A DNA stretch of 64,000 bases from Callaeas wilsoni (taxonomy: Eukaryota; Chordata; Aves; Passeriformes; Callaeidae), in the NCBI GenBank assembly GCA_013398955.1, contig VWPU01008360.1, forward strand, positions 1-64,000, read 5' to 3'. Below the pieces are notes generated by a model. That model was not told the origin of the DNA. It saw only the letters and a list, made by a program, of their open reading frames with translations, and made no database searches. Shown piece after piece: positions 36,491-50,180 of the stretch (its first letter is position 1; the number at the start of each line of letters is the position of its first letter). A program made the position numbers and the translations under genes.

Positions 36491-39400
36491 TTTTTGCTGT
36501 ATAATCATCTCTGGGGCTTGCTCTTCAAGATAGAAAAGTCAAATTTCTGACATTTATCCACAAAGCATAAGGAAAATGTATTTATTTATTTACAGTTACA
36601 CACTTACGATGATAAGCCAGTTGTGCCAACCAGCAAGGAAATAAAATTCGATTTGATATGTGTAATCTGCACGATGTGGAAATCCTTTGTGAGTATCCCT
36701 GGCCCTAAATTCAGGTTCATCCTGAGCCTTTTCAATATTTCTTCCATTAGCCCCAGCATTCCTGCAGTCAAGGCTGGCCCAGGCAGGAGCCCAGAGAAAC
36801 CAGGCCATGGCTAATTGAGTTTTCCAAGCCTTTTCTGTGAAAGGCACAAGGCTGTAGAAGCCCTGCTTTAGCTCCTGAGGCTTCATCCATCTATGCCGTG
36901 TCCAAGAGCACCAGGGGCAGAGGCTCAGGAGGAAGCAGGACCAGCTCTGGGGAGCTCAGCAGGCAGCACGGCTGTCCATGGAACAGGGATATCCCCTGCA
37001 GGTCAGTGCAGCATTTTCACTAGGGAGGGACCAGCTTCTGGGAAAAAAACAGTCAGAGATTTGATTTGGCAGGCAGTGGGATGTGGTTGCATCTCCTGAG
37101 CCACCACGCTCCCTGAAAAGAGGCTGTTGGTGCAGATGACAAAGGTTTATCACAGCTATGGATTTTTTGTTCCTTTCTTTTATGCATTGGATTTATACCT
37201 CCATATTTTGCATATCATACTTCTCAGATCCCCAAAGATCTATTGCCCACAGCAATACTATTAATATTAATAGCAAACAATCACATTCTTGTCTGTTGAA
37301 GGCAAGAAGATCCTTCATGCTCTTTTAGGGATTGCTGAGCACTAACTGCCTTTTATGTAACACCAGTTAAATGCTCCTGATTCCATTGTAGAGGGTAGCT
37401 GATGCACAGAGAATAACACTGCAAACTTCTGTCCAGAGAGAAGCAAGGTGAACTCCCCCTCAATGAAAAGTGTTATACGATGTACAGTAACATTTCAGTT
37501 GGAAGCCCTCAAACAGTAAATTACATAGCACTCATATCTCTTCAACAAAATGTACTTTCCAGTACTCAGGAATTTCACAGTGGATACATAAATTTAAGCA
37601 ACCTTTAAATTCCTTCTTCCTGTACTCATGTGGGTGTGAAAAGTCAGAATGGGAATTTCTTTTGCAATCATGTCAAGTGAGGAAGGGAAGTTGATACATA
37701 TTTATATGCATACACATGCATAAACACCGTTTAGCTGTTTCAATTTGCACTTCAGTAAAAAATTCTCTGACTATGAAAATTTTGTTTTCAGTGCCTAAGA
37801 ATGAAATCTGTCTTAGGAAATCAGCAATCTGTAGGAAATCAGCTAGCTGCCATTTATCTTTGAAGGCTCCTCAGTGCCATTTTAGACCTGATCTCTTAGT
37901 GACCCTTTTGTCTAAGCACCCAAACCCCTCACTCAGAACCATTACTGCTGGTAAAGTAGCTGATGGGTTTTTTGATGCCTTCAGCACACATCCTTCTCAC
38001 TTAACACCTCATTTCTTTTATCATCCTAATAAAATAGATGCAGGATTTCCACTGAGTGCTTCAAAGTCCTCAAGGCTTCTCTTCTGCCCATTGCTAGATC
38101 TCTATCTGTGGTCTAATCCCAGGCATTAGGTGACCTGCCATTGATGAGAACACTGTAATTGTCTTTTCTGGTGCTGCTCAGCATCACTTGCCTTCCTACT
38201 TAGCAAAGAAAGAAACCCCCAGAGTCTGCAGCTCTTCACTCAGGCAGAAGCACATCAGGTACATGGGCCCTGAAGACTGGGACACCTGGGGATGCTCCTC
38301 TTGAGATGTTCCCTGAGAGCCACAATCCTGAATGCAAATGTCCTCAGGCAAGTCTGGAATACCTTCTGCTCCTGAGGACAGGCATACCTTAGACACGGGA
38401 TGAATTTAAAGTTTGAATTGACTCCACTTGAGGTCAAGAAACCAAAAGAGTCAAAGAGAATTGTTTTTATTGTGAGTCACAGGTGCTACATGTCTGGTGA
38501 TTAAACAGAAAGAGCTGGAGCTGGTAATTTATGAATATATATTTGACCTTTCTGCTGCTGAAACCCAAAAGTTTTATGTGACTCAATTGCACAGAGTGGT
38601 TCTGATGACCTGGGGAGCATCAGCCGGATAAAAACAAAAGAGCAGCACATAATTGAGCAAAGGCTGTATTACCCAGATGTGAGTCAGACAACACTGAGGC
38701 ACACAGCTCATGGACCTGAGGGACAACGGACAAGACCAGGTATTACTGCTGCCTGCTAAGGACAGGCAAATCACAAAAGAATGTGAGAACATCAGCTCCT
38801 CCCTCACCTGTCTGCACCAGGGACCTCCCAGGCAGGTTGCCAAGTGGGAGACAGCTGCTGGAGGACTCACATCATAATACTTAAATGTCAGAACGGTTTG
38901 AAATTATAAATGACATTTTGTAGCTCTAAAGGTGTTGCTCCCAGTGTTCTGGGAGTGCTACACTGGCAGCTAAAGGATTGACCACATGGGTTGAAAGTTA
39001 AAAACACTTGGGTTCAAGACAGCATGATTGCATTACATCCATTTTGTACCATGAAAAAAAAACCTCCACCAGCCATCTCTGCACCTCTGAAACACCAGTT
39101 TCACCAGCCTGGAAGCTGTTATGAATCGAATCATCTGCAAGAAGGAACTGAAATCGAAGGAAATATGATTGGGAGCTGAAAACTGTTTAGAGACATTTTA
39201 TTTGATGTCCAAAAAACCAAAAATTCACAGTAAAGATGAAAAAGTGTGTAACTTCAACAAAGGCAAGCTGAGATCATAGAGGAAGTTAGAAAAAAAGCAG
39301 CAGTGAAGCTGTAACAGATGGAAAGCAGGCGACTGTGAAAATTGTTAGTATATATTAGCAGCTAGGAGCTATCTGTGAGATGAGAGAGGCTAAATGACAC

Positions 39401-40142
39401 TAGCAGGAAGTTTTGAGCAGCTGAGCTGCAGGAACTGATAAAAATGACAGATATCCTGGCAATGGGACGTTATTGCATGAAGTGGGGAGAGGTGTCAGTG
39501 GTGATGCAGTGAAGATGAAGCTGAGCTGGTGAGAGGCTTCAGGTCCTGCCTCACATCCCAGGCTGGTTCCTGGGTTTTACGTGACAGCTCGTTAATGGGA
39601 CGTGTATAAACAGTGTGCCCTGCCCCAGGGGCACTTTCCCCTGAAGGATGCACTGACTCCTGAGCCACCCACCTGTGCCTCCTCAAAAATCTCCACTGGA
39701 ATCTCTTTTACCCTTTGGGTGCAGGACTTTCTCTTCACGTCCTACGAATGTTCATTTGCTTTGGTCCGTGGCAGCAAAGCATTGATGTGATGAACAACTC
39801 CCAGCTTCTTGAGAGCCTGGCTTGGGAGGTTTGGGTTGAAGCTAGGAGAGGAAGAGGACCTGTGAAGGAGCTGTGCTGCTTCCCATGCCACTGCACCAGC
39901 TGAGTCTCAAAGGATGGATGCTGATGCTATCTCTTGCAATTATGCTTTAAAATAAAGCTGTAACAGATGCTGTTGCTGAGCTGGGGTTAGGTTGCAGCCA
40001 GCTTGTAGCCACGCCAGTTGATGTGCAAGAATGGCAACATGAGAGCAAAGGGAGAGCTGGGGGCTGAGGGGAGAGAGGCTCTCTCATATCCAGCTCCCGG
40101 GGCATCAGTCCTGAGCAGGCAGCTCAGGCTTGGCTGGAGTCA
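36491..40142. other. Unique noncoding sequence
   Basis: The longest frame is 37716-38129 plus (137 codons), with no domain I recognise. Composition is moderately AT-rich. No transposon or tandem repeat is visible. Confidence 0.5.
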
Positions 40143-40171
40143 GTCACATTTACTGTCACTGTAAATGTGAC
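40143..40171. repeat. Perfect 11-bp inverted repeat with 7-nt loop
   Basis: GTCACATTTAC (40143-40153) and GTAAATGTGAC (40161-40171) are exact reverse complements around TGTCACT. Pairing stops abruptly at both ends. The outer ATTTAC/GTAAAT words resemble forkhead-type half-sites. The stem is too short for a canonical pre-microRNA. It may be a dimeric binding site or chance. Confidence 0.9.
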
Positions 40172-43100
40172 CAGTGTACCAAGGTTGCAGCACTATAATG
40201 CCTGCTGGTGGCTTTAGCAAGTGAGATAAATCTCATTTTGACTGCACACAGCTCTCTGTGTGTATATCCATATATTTATGTGCATGTGGGAGTAGCTGTA
40301 GGAAAGCATGAACATACAAAGAGAACAAGCATATATACATATATACACTCAGAATCATTACAGGCCTTTTTTCATCAGTAAAGAAAGCATACACAGAGAC
40401 TGAGAACTCAAGTAAACTAAGTCTTTAGGCAAGAACAGAGGACAACAGAATTGGAAGGAAACACACAAAATAATTAAACATCCTTTATAAAGCCATGGAA
40501 GCCAGCTCAATTCATTAAACACATATGGCTGGCACTAACCCAGCAGTGCAGGCATAGGCAGAGGAGAGGCACGGCTGGTTTATGTAGAGACAATAAACAC
40601 AGAAACACAGATAACACAATAAACAGAGAAAGCCGCTGTCCAAGAGGCAGCCCGGTCCTGTCAGCAGTCCCAGGGTTAGTGACATTTCCTGTTTCAAGCA
40701 TTCAGGGAATTTCACAAGAGAGAGTCTAATCACAAGAGGGTGTAAACTCTCCAGGTAATAAACAAGGTAAAAATAAAAATCTGGTCCTGCTGTCCTACTC
40801 TGCTGGCATAGCTCTCATTGGGAAATCTTTTTCTTTCAGTTTAAATTGGTCTAATGGAGCTGCATTGCTAAAGGATTACCATGGAGAAGAAACTGTTTCC
40901 AAACTGACTAAAATGTGGAATCAGTTCAACAGAAAGAGCTGACTCAATTTCTGCCTTAACTCCAGAATCCTTCCTGGAGGCCTGGCTGCCCAAGAGTGCA
41001 ACACCTCACTCTGCTGCAGCGGTGTCTGAGGGCACAGCTGTGATGCTCAACCACCCTGTCATAGCACAGCTACATTCTGACTCCTAAAAGAGGTTTAACT
41101 CATTAATTTAACATTGATTTTTCTGGCTATTTAACAGTGGTCTTTACTACAGCCACCTTTAGGACGTCCTTAGGTTTTCTGGAGGTCCCTGGCTCTCCTC
41201 CCTTGCTGGATACCTTTGGCAGTACCAGAGGTTGCTATTTACTGCTATTCATTCAGAAGACCTGCCCATGCAAATAGTGCATAAAATGATAAAAGATTCA
41301 GTAAGCTTTCAGAAAGAGAACATTATTCATCTGCTCAGAAACATCTGGACATTTCAGGAGTCCTCCTAAATTTATGGAGTCTACTCAACAAACCTAAGTT
41401 TTTACTCAGGGGTAAATAAGCCATTCTGGGGGCTTTGCCAGGCATCTTCTCTCCCTCTCTTATCTCTGCACACTATGAATAATGCATCTTCCCAGCTCAT
41501 AAGCCAGCAGCATTAGCCCCTTGTTTTCTTTTGGATATTTTTAGGAGCTGCTGCTCCCTGTTCCTGGTGCCAGAGGGGCCGATGGTGACGGGCACCCACA
41601 GCCCAGCAGGACACAGGCCCGGCATTCCAGCTCCCCTCCGCACCGGGGAAGGGGCCCTGGACCCCAGGCAAAGAACCCTGGGCTGCCAAAAATAGCCCAG
41701 CTGTGCTGCTTGCCCAGGAGCTGCTGCTGGCTGCACGAGGTCAGCCATGGAGACGGTGCTGCAGCCTGAAATGTAGGACGCTGGCCAGGGAGGAAGTTTT
41801 TCTTATTTAAGACTACTGTTGTCAAGAGAGAAACTGAAATCACAGCCCATCTGAGAAGAGGTCAAGAGCTGAGCCAAACCTCCTGGAACAAGAGGAGGTT
41901 GGAAATATATGCCAGGACCTCGAGCAGCTCTGTAAACATTTCCCAACAGGAAAAGGGGAGGGAGAAAGAAAAAGAAAATAATTATTTTAATCCCTTTTCT
42001 AAATATTTTCTCCAAGAAAGAATCCACAAAAACTTTGGGCAGTTGACACTTCTCACAGCTCAGAGCTGCCCTAACTCAATACACACAAGCTTTGGCTTTC
42101 CCAATGCAGAATCTCCCTGCTCACCTCAGATCCCTTTCCCGATTTAACCCTAACAGACCAAGGATACTTCGGGTTTGTCTTTTCTACTGAGCAATGCTGT
42201 TATGAAGGTATTTCTCAGATTATCTTCACTTTTCACAATATTTTTTCCTTAAGCTATATTCTTCATAATTTTTTTTAATGCAGGAAAACAAACAGTAAAT
42301 CCATTAGGGTTTTAAGAAGTGCTCAGAACTGCCTCCACTTTGTTACCATTGGTAGGATTAGAGTTTCTTTAAAGCCCATTGCTTCTGAAAAATCTCCCTC
42401 TGCTTTATGCATCGTACAAGTGACCCAAGCCCTACTCTGTACTCTTAGAAAAGCAGTCCCTGGGAAGATTAAAGCAGCTGGATTTTGGCAAAGGAGAAAT
42501 TTTTCTCACTATTTATGTTGCAACGATGAAACACCAGGTACAGACAGATTAATATATTTCCTCATGAATTGTTATTTGCAATGAGGGACAAAAACACAGA
42601 GTCTTCTCCTGTCATATTGCCTTTGCTTTGCTGTGAATAACATCTAAACCCACACAGTGATTAACAGACTGCATGGGTTTAACTGGTAATTATACATATT
42701 ATTTGCATAGCACGCTTCAGCCCATGTTTATTGTTCTTGCCTTCAATATTTACTTCCAGTAGAGACAGTAGGTAATTAGTTTCATAAAACTTCTGTGTCT
42801 GAGCAGATTCAATTATAATGGATCAAGAAATACTGAATTCAGCTTTGAGTTTAAGCATTTCTTAAAGCAAAAACGCTAACATGCCTTTTAAGAGCCAGTC
42901 AGTCCTCATTAAGGGCTCACACACATTTCTGAGCTCTGCTTGCTCATGGCTTCAGCTCTGGTTCCTGCCCATCACAAGCGGTGCCCTTTCAGCAGTGTGA
43001 GGCTCTGAAAGCCCGGCACAGGAAGCAGGGTTGAACATCCTACCATTCCTGTTATTAGCCTGTGCCCTTCTCTGTGCACTTACAGAGAGGATTTGCTTTC

Positions 43101-45301
43101 CAAGTCCTGATCTAGACTGGAACGTGATTTTCTGAAATGCCGGGAGTGTTCGGCCAGTCCTGTCTTTGAGCAGGAGCACAGGGACACGGGTGAGGCTGCA
43201 AGGGATGTCTGTCTCCACTTGGGGTTACTGGCACTGGTGCATCGGTAGGTTTGATACATTCCTCTGCTGCAGCACAAGCGATCTCATGTGTTAGAGCAGC
43301 AGGTTTTGAGAGGTCACGGGGCTTCCAGGCTCAGGAACCCTTGCAGGTGGCACCTGCAGCCAGCTCAGGCCCCGAGCTCTCTGCTGGCAGGCAGCGGGTT
43401 GGCATGGGCTACCTCACTGCTGCCTGTTACTGCTGCCATGCAGACCCTAGGGTCTCCTTCCACTCCGGATCCCTCAGCCTAGCGTGTTTTACCTTTCCGA
43501 TGGGCTGAGAGTTATGCTGGGTGACAGCACACCCTCCTTTGAATGAAACTGTCATTTTTACAAAGAAGAAAGGGGATTCTAGTGCTTCCGTAAGCCATGG
43601 AAGCTTGCTCCTTTACCTGTCCTCGACAGGCAGATAAAAAGACAGATAGATGGTTGATATTCAACAGTTCTTTGCCGCTTGGGACCATAAGCATTTCCCT
43701 TTGGGAAGCTAGAATGTGTTTTAGCAGCTGTGAAAATGGATAAAAATTCTCTGGGGAGAGCAACTTTCAGGCATTCCCTGGCTGTTAGTAAACACCTGTT
43801 CCCAAATCTCTCCCACAGCCACTACTGATGCTCAGGCAGCTCTTGCTGCAGATTCATGTTAAATCACCTTTGAGGGGCTGGCACTGTAGTATCTCAGTGT
43901 CACTGGCACTGTATCATATACTTCAGATCAACCCAGCATTTTGTTGGTCTTCCCCCAGTAAACAGTTTTATGAGAAGGGTTTTTCACTACATAGGCTCAA
44001 AACAGCACAAATTCTTCCACTGCAGTACAAGTATCTTCTTTAGAAACACTCTGGGTTTATTTTCAGGGTACATGGGAGGTGAGGGAGAGGAACACACAAA
44101 TGTTCTACTGCCTATACAAGACTCCTCTGTTTCCCTGCCTGACTGGGTTTGGTTTTGTTTCATTGGTATTTTGTTATGTCAAAAAGTGTTTTTTTCAGGG
44201 GAGGGGAGATGTGGGTGCACTGATGCACCTGAGTTTCACTTGTAGAAACCAGCAGATGCTTTTGAATCCCAGAAGAGGGAAGACAGCATGGCAAATTCAA
44301 ACAGGAAAACATTCCTACTGAGCAACAGCTAGAAAAAAATTGAGTAGTATGCAGGATTGCAGCTAAAGAAAGTTTTCTAATCCCATTGTCCATTTAGGCA
44401 GGTTTATATAATATCAGTCCAGACTACAGCAAAGTTATAATAAGTTTAAAAAAGAAAAAAATAAAAAGAGGGAAGGAATTAAGTGGATTCTCAGAGATGC
44501 CATGCCTGAGTAGGTTATAAACTTTCAGAAGTTGTGTTTGTCCATTAAGGTCAATGGAAAGATGTCATCAAAAGCAAAGGAAGTAGATTTCTGTAACAAG
44601 CAAGCCTGTTTCAGAAGATAAGGATAAGCTTATTTCATAAACATTTGCCCTAGGAAGAAGATGCAGCAGAGTGAAGTCCTGAAATGATAAGGGGCCACTG
44701 ATTTTATACATGCCTGTCATCAAAATTGAAAATAGTTTATAGGTCTTCCTGTTCAAAAAAGAATTCAATGCTTACAAATACAAGGGTTATCAGGCTTTAT
44801 TGAAAAATCTCCCTGTACCCAAGAGGATTTATTTTCCTGCTCATTATAACACCAACACAAAAGATACCAGGAGGTAAAAGTCCTGAGAAATTACTTTCAG
44901 GGGTAAGTAAATAAAAGGGCCCTTCTACAGTTTGCTATGAGCAGGACAAAGTTGCTGCTCAGAAGAGGAGTGGAAAGAGAACCTCAGGGGCCGGGAGAGC
45001 AGCTTCCTTCAGAGGGACGAGAAGGCACGCAGGGCGAAATAAAAGTCCACATGTGACTTGTTAAACCACGAATCTCTCTAATCTCATTTAGAAAAAATTG
45101 TGGAAACCTTCTTCATCCAAAGGGGGAGAAATCCCTCCCTCTGGTATTTCAGAGACGAGGAAAGCTGCTTGAAAGCCCCTGGCCTCAGAGAGCAGTGGCG
45201 GCACCGCTGCCGCCGTGCTGCGGCCCTGGGCAGCCTGCGGTGTGGAGCCGGCCCTGCGCTGCCGCGGGCACGGTGCTGGCTCGGGGCTGCCGGCACAGCC
45301 A
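40172..45301. other. Unique noncoding sequence with GC-rich patches
   Basis: Mostly AT-rich. GC-rich patches occur at about 41540-41770, 43270-43500 and from 44980 on. The frames here (up to 100 codons outside the minisatellite) are unrecognised. Short TATATA-like clusters appear near 40263 and 40331. No mobile element is found. Confidence 0.5.
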
Positions 45302-46060
45302 GCCGGGGCCGTGCCCTGCCGGCAAACACGGGAGCCCCCCAGACCCAGCCCTGCAGGGCCGGGCGCGTTGTGCTGCACACCCTGCCCTCCGCCCGGGGCG
45401 TGCCCTGCCGGGAAACCCGGGAGCACCACAGATCCAACCCTGCAAGGACTGGCTCGTTGTACTGCACACCCTGCCCCTCAGCCGGGGCCGTGCCCTGCCG
45501 GCAAACACGGGAGCCCCCCAGACCCAGCCCTGCAGGGCCGGGCGCGTTGTGCTGCACACCCTGCCCTCCGCCCGGGGCGTGCCCTGCCGGGAAACCCGGG
45601 AGCACCACAGATCCAACCCTGCAAGGACTGGCTCGTTGTACTGCACACCCTGCCCCTCAGCCGGGGCCGTGCCCTGCCTGCAGACACGGCAGCACGGCAG
45701 ACCCAGCCCTGCAGAGCCTGGCTCGTTGTCCTGTCCTGCACACCCTGCCCCTCAGCCCGGGGCGTACTCTGCCCCTCAGCCCCGGGTGTGCTCTGCCTGC
45801 AAACACGGGAGCACCGCAGACCCAGCCCTGCAGGGCCTGGCTCGTTGTCCTGCGCACGCTTGCCCCTCAGCCCCGGGTGTGCCCTGCCGGGAAGCCCGGG
45901 AGCACCGCACACCCAGCCCTGCAGGGCCTGGCTCGTTGTCCTGCGCACCCTGCCCCTCAGCCCCGGGTGTGCCCTGCCGGGAAGCACGGGCGCACCGCAC
46001 ACCCAGCCCTGCAGGGCCTGGCTCGTTGTCCTGCACACCCTACCCCTCAGCCCGGCCCCT
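45302..46060 (+). repeat. Minisatellite D: ~90-bp CpG-rich monomer with identical 179-bp duplication
   Basis: Copies can be phased on GTGCCCTGCC, at 45311, 45400, 45490, 45579, 45669, 45788, 45879 and 45969. The spacings are 89, 90, 89, 90, 119, 91 and 90 bp. The 119-bp interval holds an extra ~29-bp partial duplication near 45750-45780. The first two dimers, 45302-45480 and 45481-45659, are identical over all 179 bp by my reading. Monomer lengths of 89-91 bp break any reading frame. The Pro/Cys/Ala-rich frames of 354-481 codons on plus and 216 codons on minus are therefore repeat artefacts. CpG content is high throughout. Confidence 0.96.
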
Positions 46061-49000
46061 GGCAGGCAGCACCACACAGAAGTCCCCCGGGGCCACCCCG
46101 CTGTCACCGCTGGGCCGGGAGCAACCACTGTCCATCCCCGCAGGCCTCAACACGCTGCCCTTGCCCAGGCACCGCGGCCCCCGCAGGGTCACAAGCGGCA
46201 CTTCAGCCCTGGGAGAAGCACTGGGAGCATCTTTATGCCAAACGCAATTAAAAACAATGACTGTGCCCCAAGGCTCTGAAGGGGTGATTGCCGATGCTCA
46301 GTGGGCATCGCCAGATGTCATGGGGGCAGTGCCAGCTCGGTTTGGGGTTTTGCTCCCAGACGCAGCAGTGCTGTTGGCAGCACGGTGCTGGGCAGGATGC
46401 GAACCCGGAGTGTCTCTGGCTATCAGGGGTTCCCCCAGCCCCCGGCGTGGCGGACGCTGGCCTAGCCAGGCTGACAGCCCTGCCGCGGTGTCCCTGTGCT
46501 CCTGCACTGCACTGCGCCACTGCCCAGCTGCTGCTGGAAGCAGAGCACGGGCCCTTGCAGGAGGCTCTAGGTGCAGCTGTACAGCTCTATCTTTGTATTT
46601 TTTAGCCTCATATAAATTCAGGTCTCTGTGCTTTCCATAAAACAGAATACAGCAAGGCACTTGTGTCTTGTTTAAAATTTTTCTTCTGAAAAGTATACGA
46701 CTTCTTATTTTTGTCTCCAGTGATTTTGGATGTTTGCAAAGTTTGAAGGTAATATGATTAAGTGTTGAGACAAGTACATGCACAGTGATGGTTTCTCTTT
46801 TTCTCTTTTTTTTTTAATTGAAAGAAAATTATGTCATAAGCTGTAGATGCTGTGTCCTCATTGCCTGTCCTCATCACTCCAGCAGTTCTAGCCCTCTTTG
46901 CATTCTGCTGGCCTCTTACATTCACTTTTACCTGGTCATAGGCATTATGAGGGCTATAAGGTTATGGTGAAAGGAAATATTGCTGACTACCTGGTTTTAA
47001 AATGGTATTTCTGTGATTGTTTAATGAGTAGAAACTTCCAGTTTATCTTCTCTACAGTAGTCCCTTCTGCCATTCCCCATTTTTCTCCAATAAACACCAT
47101 ATCTGAAGGTATTCCCTCAGAAGCTCAGATTCCTCTTGTGCCTCCTGGCAGGAGGAAGGTAGCAAGGACCAGTGTTTTGTGTCTGGATGGGTCACTACCC
47201 TACATTTATTTAAGCTATTTACCACCTAACATTTTACATGACTTTTTTGTCATGCCAGAGCAAAGCTTTTCAGTGATCAAGAAAAACCACGCTGGGGGAG
47301 AATGTTAATACTACTCTGCCCTTGATAGGATGGTGACTGGCAGCATATAAATACCCCTGACAGGATGACAGAAATCGCTCTTCTATATTTACCAGGAGCC
47401 CTGGGCCAACACGCACAGTGGTGGGAACCCATCTGCTCTGTTCAGTCATTTTATCAACACGCTACTACTTAACAGCTGAGGCTTTTGTAATGTATTTTTT
47501 TTAGCTTGGTGTGTGCAGGGAGCAGGAGTGTCTTTAACAGCAGTGTAACAAAACCAAAATAAATCATAAAGGTGAATTGTAAATTGAAAGGTCTAGTGAT
47601 TCATCTGGTGAATCATATAAAGGAGCAAATTAATTTCGACATTACTTGACCACTTAGATTTCCTACTATGAGCCTGACATCATTAGTTCTGTGTTAATGA
47701 GTCCTCCTTCCAGTGCACATAGCAAACACCGGCAGGGAGAGGGGCAGGGGGCTTGGGCAGCTCCTGATTTGGGGGGCTCAGGCTTCTCACAGGGGTGTGG
47801 AGAGGGTTTTGGTCAGCAGTGGGGGCAGCTCCAGAGGACACCATGCAGATCCATCTCCTCTGTACCCAGTTCCTCTGGATGCACACTGCCTAGTGGGGGT
47901 GGCAGAGGCCAGAGGATCTTCTGTGGCTGAATGTTTCTACTCCCAGCATTTTAGATTGGGTTTATAATTTTAATTTCTACTTACCAGAAGTTAATGAACA
48001 CTACACTGCTGAGCACCTGCCTTTCCTAGCCTTTTGGCTTTATTTCTCGTGACACAGTTTCATTTTTGTTTTGGATATTTGCTCACATAAACATTTCTCT
48101 CCCACTTCTAGAAGTGAGACTTTTTTCTCTCACGTTCAAGATCAGCCACTGGAGCACTGGAGACAGTGGCTGGGATCATTGTTCCCTGGATTCAGGGAAG
48201 TGCTGAATTCTCATAAAACTACTTTACGCCTAAGTTTGAAATACAGGTCCCATGTCAGAGTTTATTTCTGCCAAAAACTTTACTGAAAGGCAGGGCCAGT
48301 TTGTGTCTGATGAGAAAATGCAGACTTCTCTTTCATTTTCAAACCAAACCTCTCAGACACTTCTGCCTATCAGCACCTCAGTGCAGGAAGGCCCTACATA
48401 CTTCAAGCAGATGTCTACATTCACTGGTGTCTATTGAAGAATTTAAGTTTTCTTCTATAAACAGAGCAGGGCACTATTAAAAAAAAAAGTTACTTGCACT
48501 CAAGGCACCCATATTTTGCAGTCTGTGTAGCTGTGTGAGAGCCTGGAAGTGTTTCTCTGCAGGCAGAGCCCCAGGATGGACCGACAGCAGAAATGAGCCT
48601 TTTGCCCTTGCCGTAAGGGCAGTGGCATCTCCCCTCTCCAAATGTTTTGTATTAAATCCAAATACAGGAGGCATAAACAGGTTGTAAAAAGGCAGCTGCT
48701 CTAAAAGCCCGTTTCCCCAAAGATAGTCTGTGAAATATATTGGTGTGAATTCATAATGTCTGAGCAGTCTCAGCTGAATTAAGGACTGAAAAGAGGACCA
48801 TAGCAGCAAAATATAATTTCAGAATTCAAGTCGCCAAATGAGGTAATTCAAGGTTTAAGTGGTACTTCATGTTCTTAACATTTTCCCCAGCACCTTTTGA
48901 AAACACCAAGGTAAAATAATCACTGTTGCAGAACCACAGATTTCTCTCAGGGAAACTGTTTCATTCAGTGCAAAATGCAAGTCTATCTGAGTATTTGTGT

Positions 49001-49918
49001 AAAGCTGAGGCTTTTTCTCCCCTTTTGTAAGACTGCAAAAGAAAGTGTTGCCAGATGAGCCTGTAAGCAACAGAAATTTTATTCTTTTTTTATATTACCA
49101 ATAGTAATCTATTTTAAAAATGAAAAATTTAATGAACATGTAATCATCTTAAATTAATGTTCACTTGAAAATTCAAAACCCCAAACAACATTATCAATGA
49201 GATGTTATCAGTGCTCCCTGTTTGTATGCTTTCTGGAAATTAGTTTACTGGAATTAGCTGGGTTTGAGTTTGAGAGAATAAGCTGGAATATACTTTGATT
49301 TTTATAAAAATGCCTACAGAAATTATGCCAGTTAATTTGTGGTTCAATTGTCCAATATATGTGAAGCCTTTGATGGCAAAAGAGGGTGGAGATAGAAAGA
49401 GAATCTAATTAACTAGTTTTCCAAGCTGTCTCTGCTAAATTCATGCACCAAAACCAGAGAATTGTGATATGGTTTTAAATCAACTGTTAACCCATCGCAG
49501 CAGTCCTGTTCCAGGGTAAGCATCTGATTTTAATTAGCTGACACAAACTTTCCCCCAATTCATCACACTCAGGTTCCACATGCCCTCAGCTTTCACTGGG
49601 TTTCTTAAAGATGAGAATGATTATCCCTGATGAGAGGTTTCATTTATCTCTCAGGCTAGTCCCTTTGAAGCACCAGCAGCAGGGCCCTGCACGCTGTGTA
49701 CGTGTGAGAACACCGACCTGGGGTGCAGCGACATCACTGGAGGCTGGCTAAAGGCAGACCTTGGTAATTTTGTCCTTGGTAAAACTTCTCCTAAATGTAA
49801 AAAATGTCTGCTACGCACAAGGAAAGAGATACTTTGGAAAAACCCCATGAGCATGAAGGCAGTTTTCTGTGTGTTAGGTGAGCCGCAGGTGAGCGGAGCG
49901 GCAGGGGAGGGGTGCCCT
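46061..49918. other. Unique noncoding sequence
   Basis: GC-rich to about 46570, then AT-rich. A 136-codon plus frame (46898-47308) and a 110-codon minus frame (48477-48809) have no recognisable domain. CATATAAATACCCC near 47345 is TATA-like but has no supported transcript start. Confidence 0.5.
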
Positions 49919-50180
49919 GGAGCTGGCAGTGGAGCTGCAGTGGAGCTGGCAGTGGAGCAGCAGTGGAGCTGCAGTGGAGCTGGTGGTGGAGCTGGCAATG
50001 GAGCTGGCAGTGGAGCCAGCAGCGGAGCTGGCAATGGAGCTGGCAGTGGAGCAGCAGTGGAGCTGGCAATGGAGCTGGCAGTGGAGCAGCAGTGGAGCTG
50101 CAGTGGAGCTGGCAGTGGAGCTGGCAATGGAGCTGCAGTGGACCTGGCAGTGGAGCTGCAGGGGAGCTGGGGGGGGGCTG
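49919..50180 (+). repeat. Minisatellite E, left part: 11/12-bp GGAGCTGGCAGT-type units
   Basis: Units of 12 bp (GGAGCTGGCAGT, GGAGCTGGCAAT) are mixed with 11-bp variants (GGAGCTGCAGT, GGAGCAGCAGT). The array runs until the assembly gap and ends with a G-run. The mix of 11 and 12 bp shifts the frame constantly, so the Gly/Ala/Ser/Val-rich frames on plus and the Ala/Pro/Leu-rich frames on minus are not credible proteins. Confidence 0.97.

Noticed and set aside
45100..46640. Proline- and cysteine-rich ORFs of up to 481 codons
   Set aside because: They run through minisatellite D, are open in several frames on both strands, and the ~90-bp units of varying length change frame from copy to copy.
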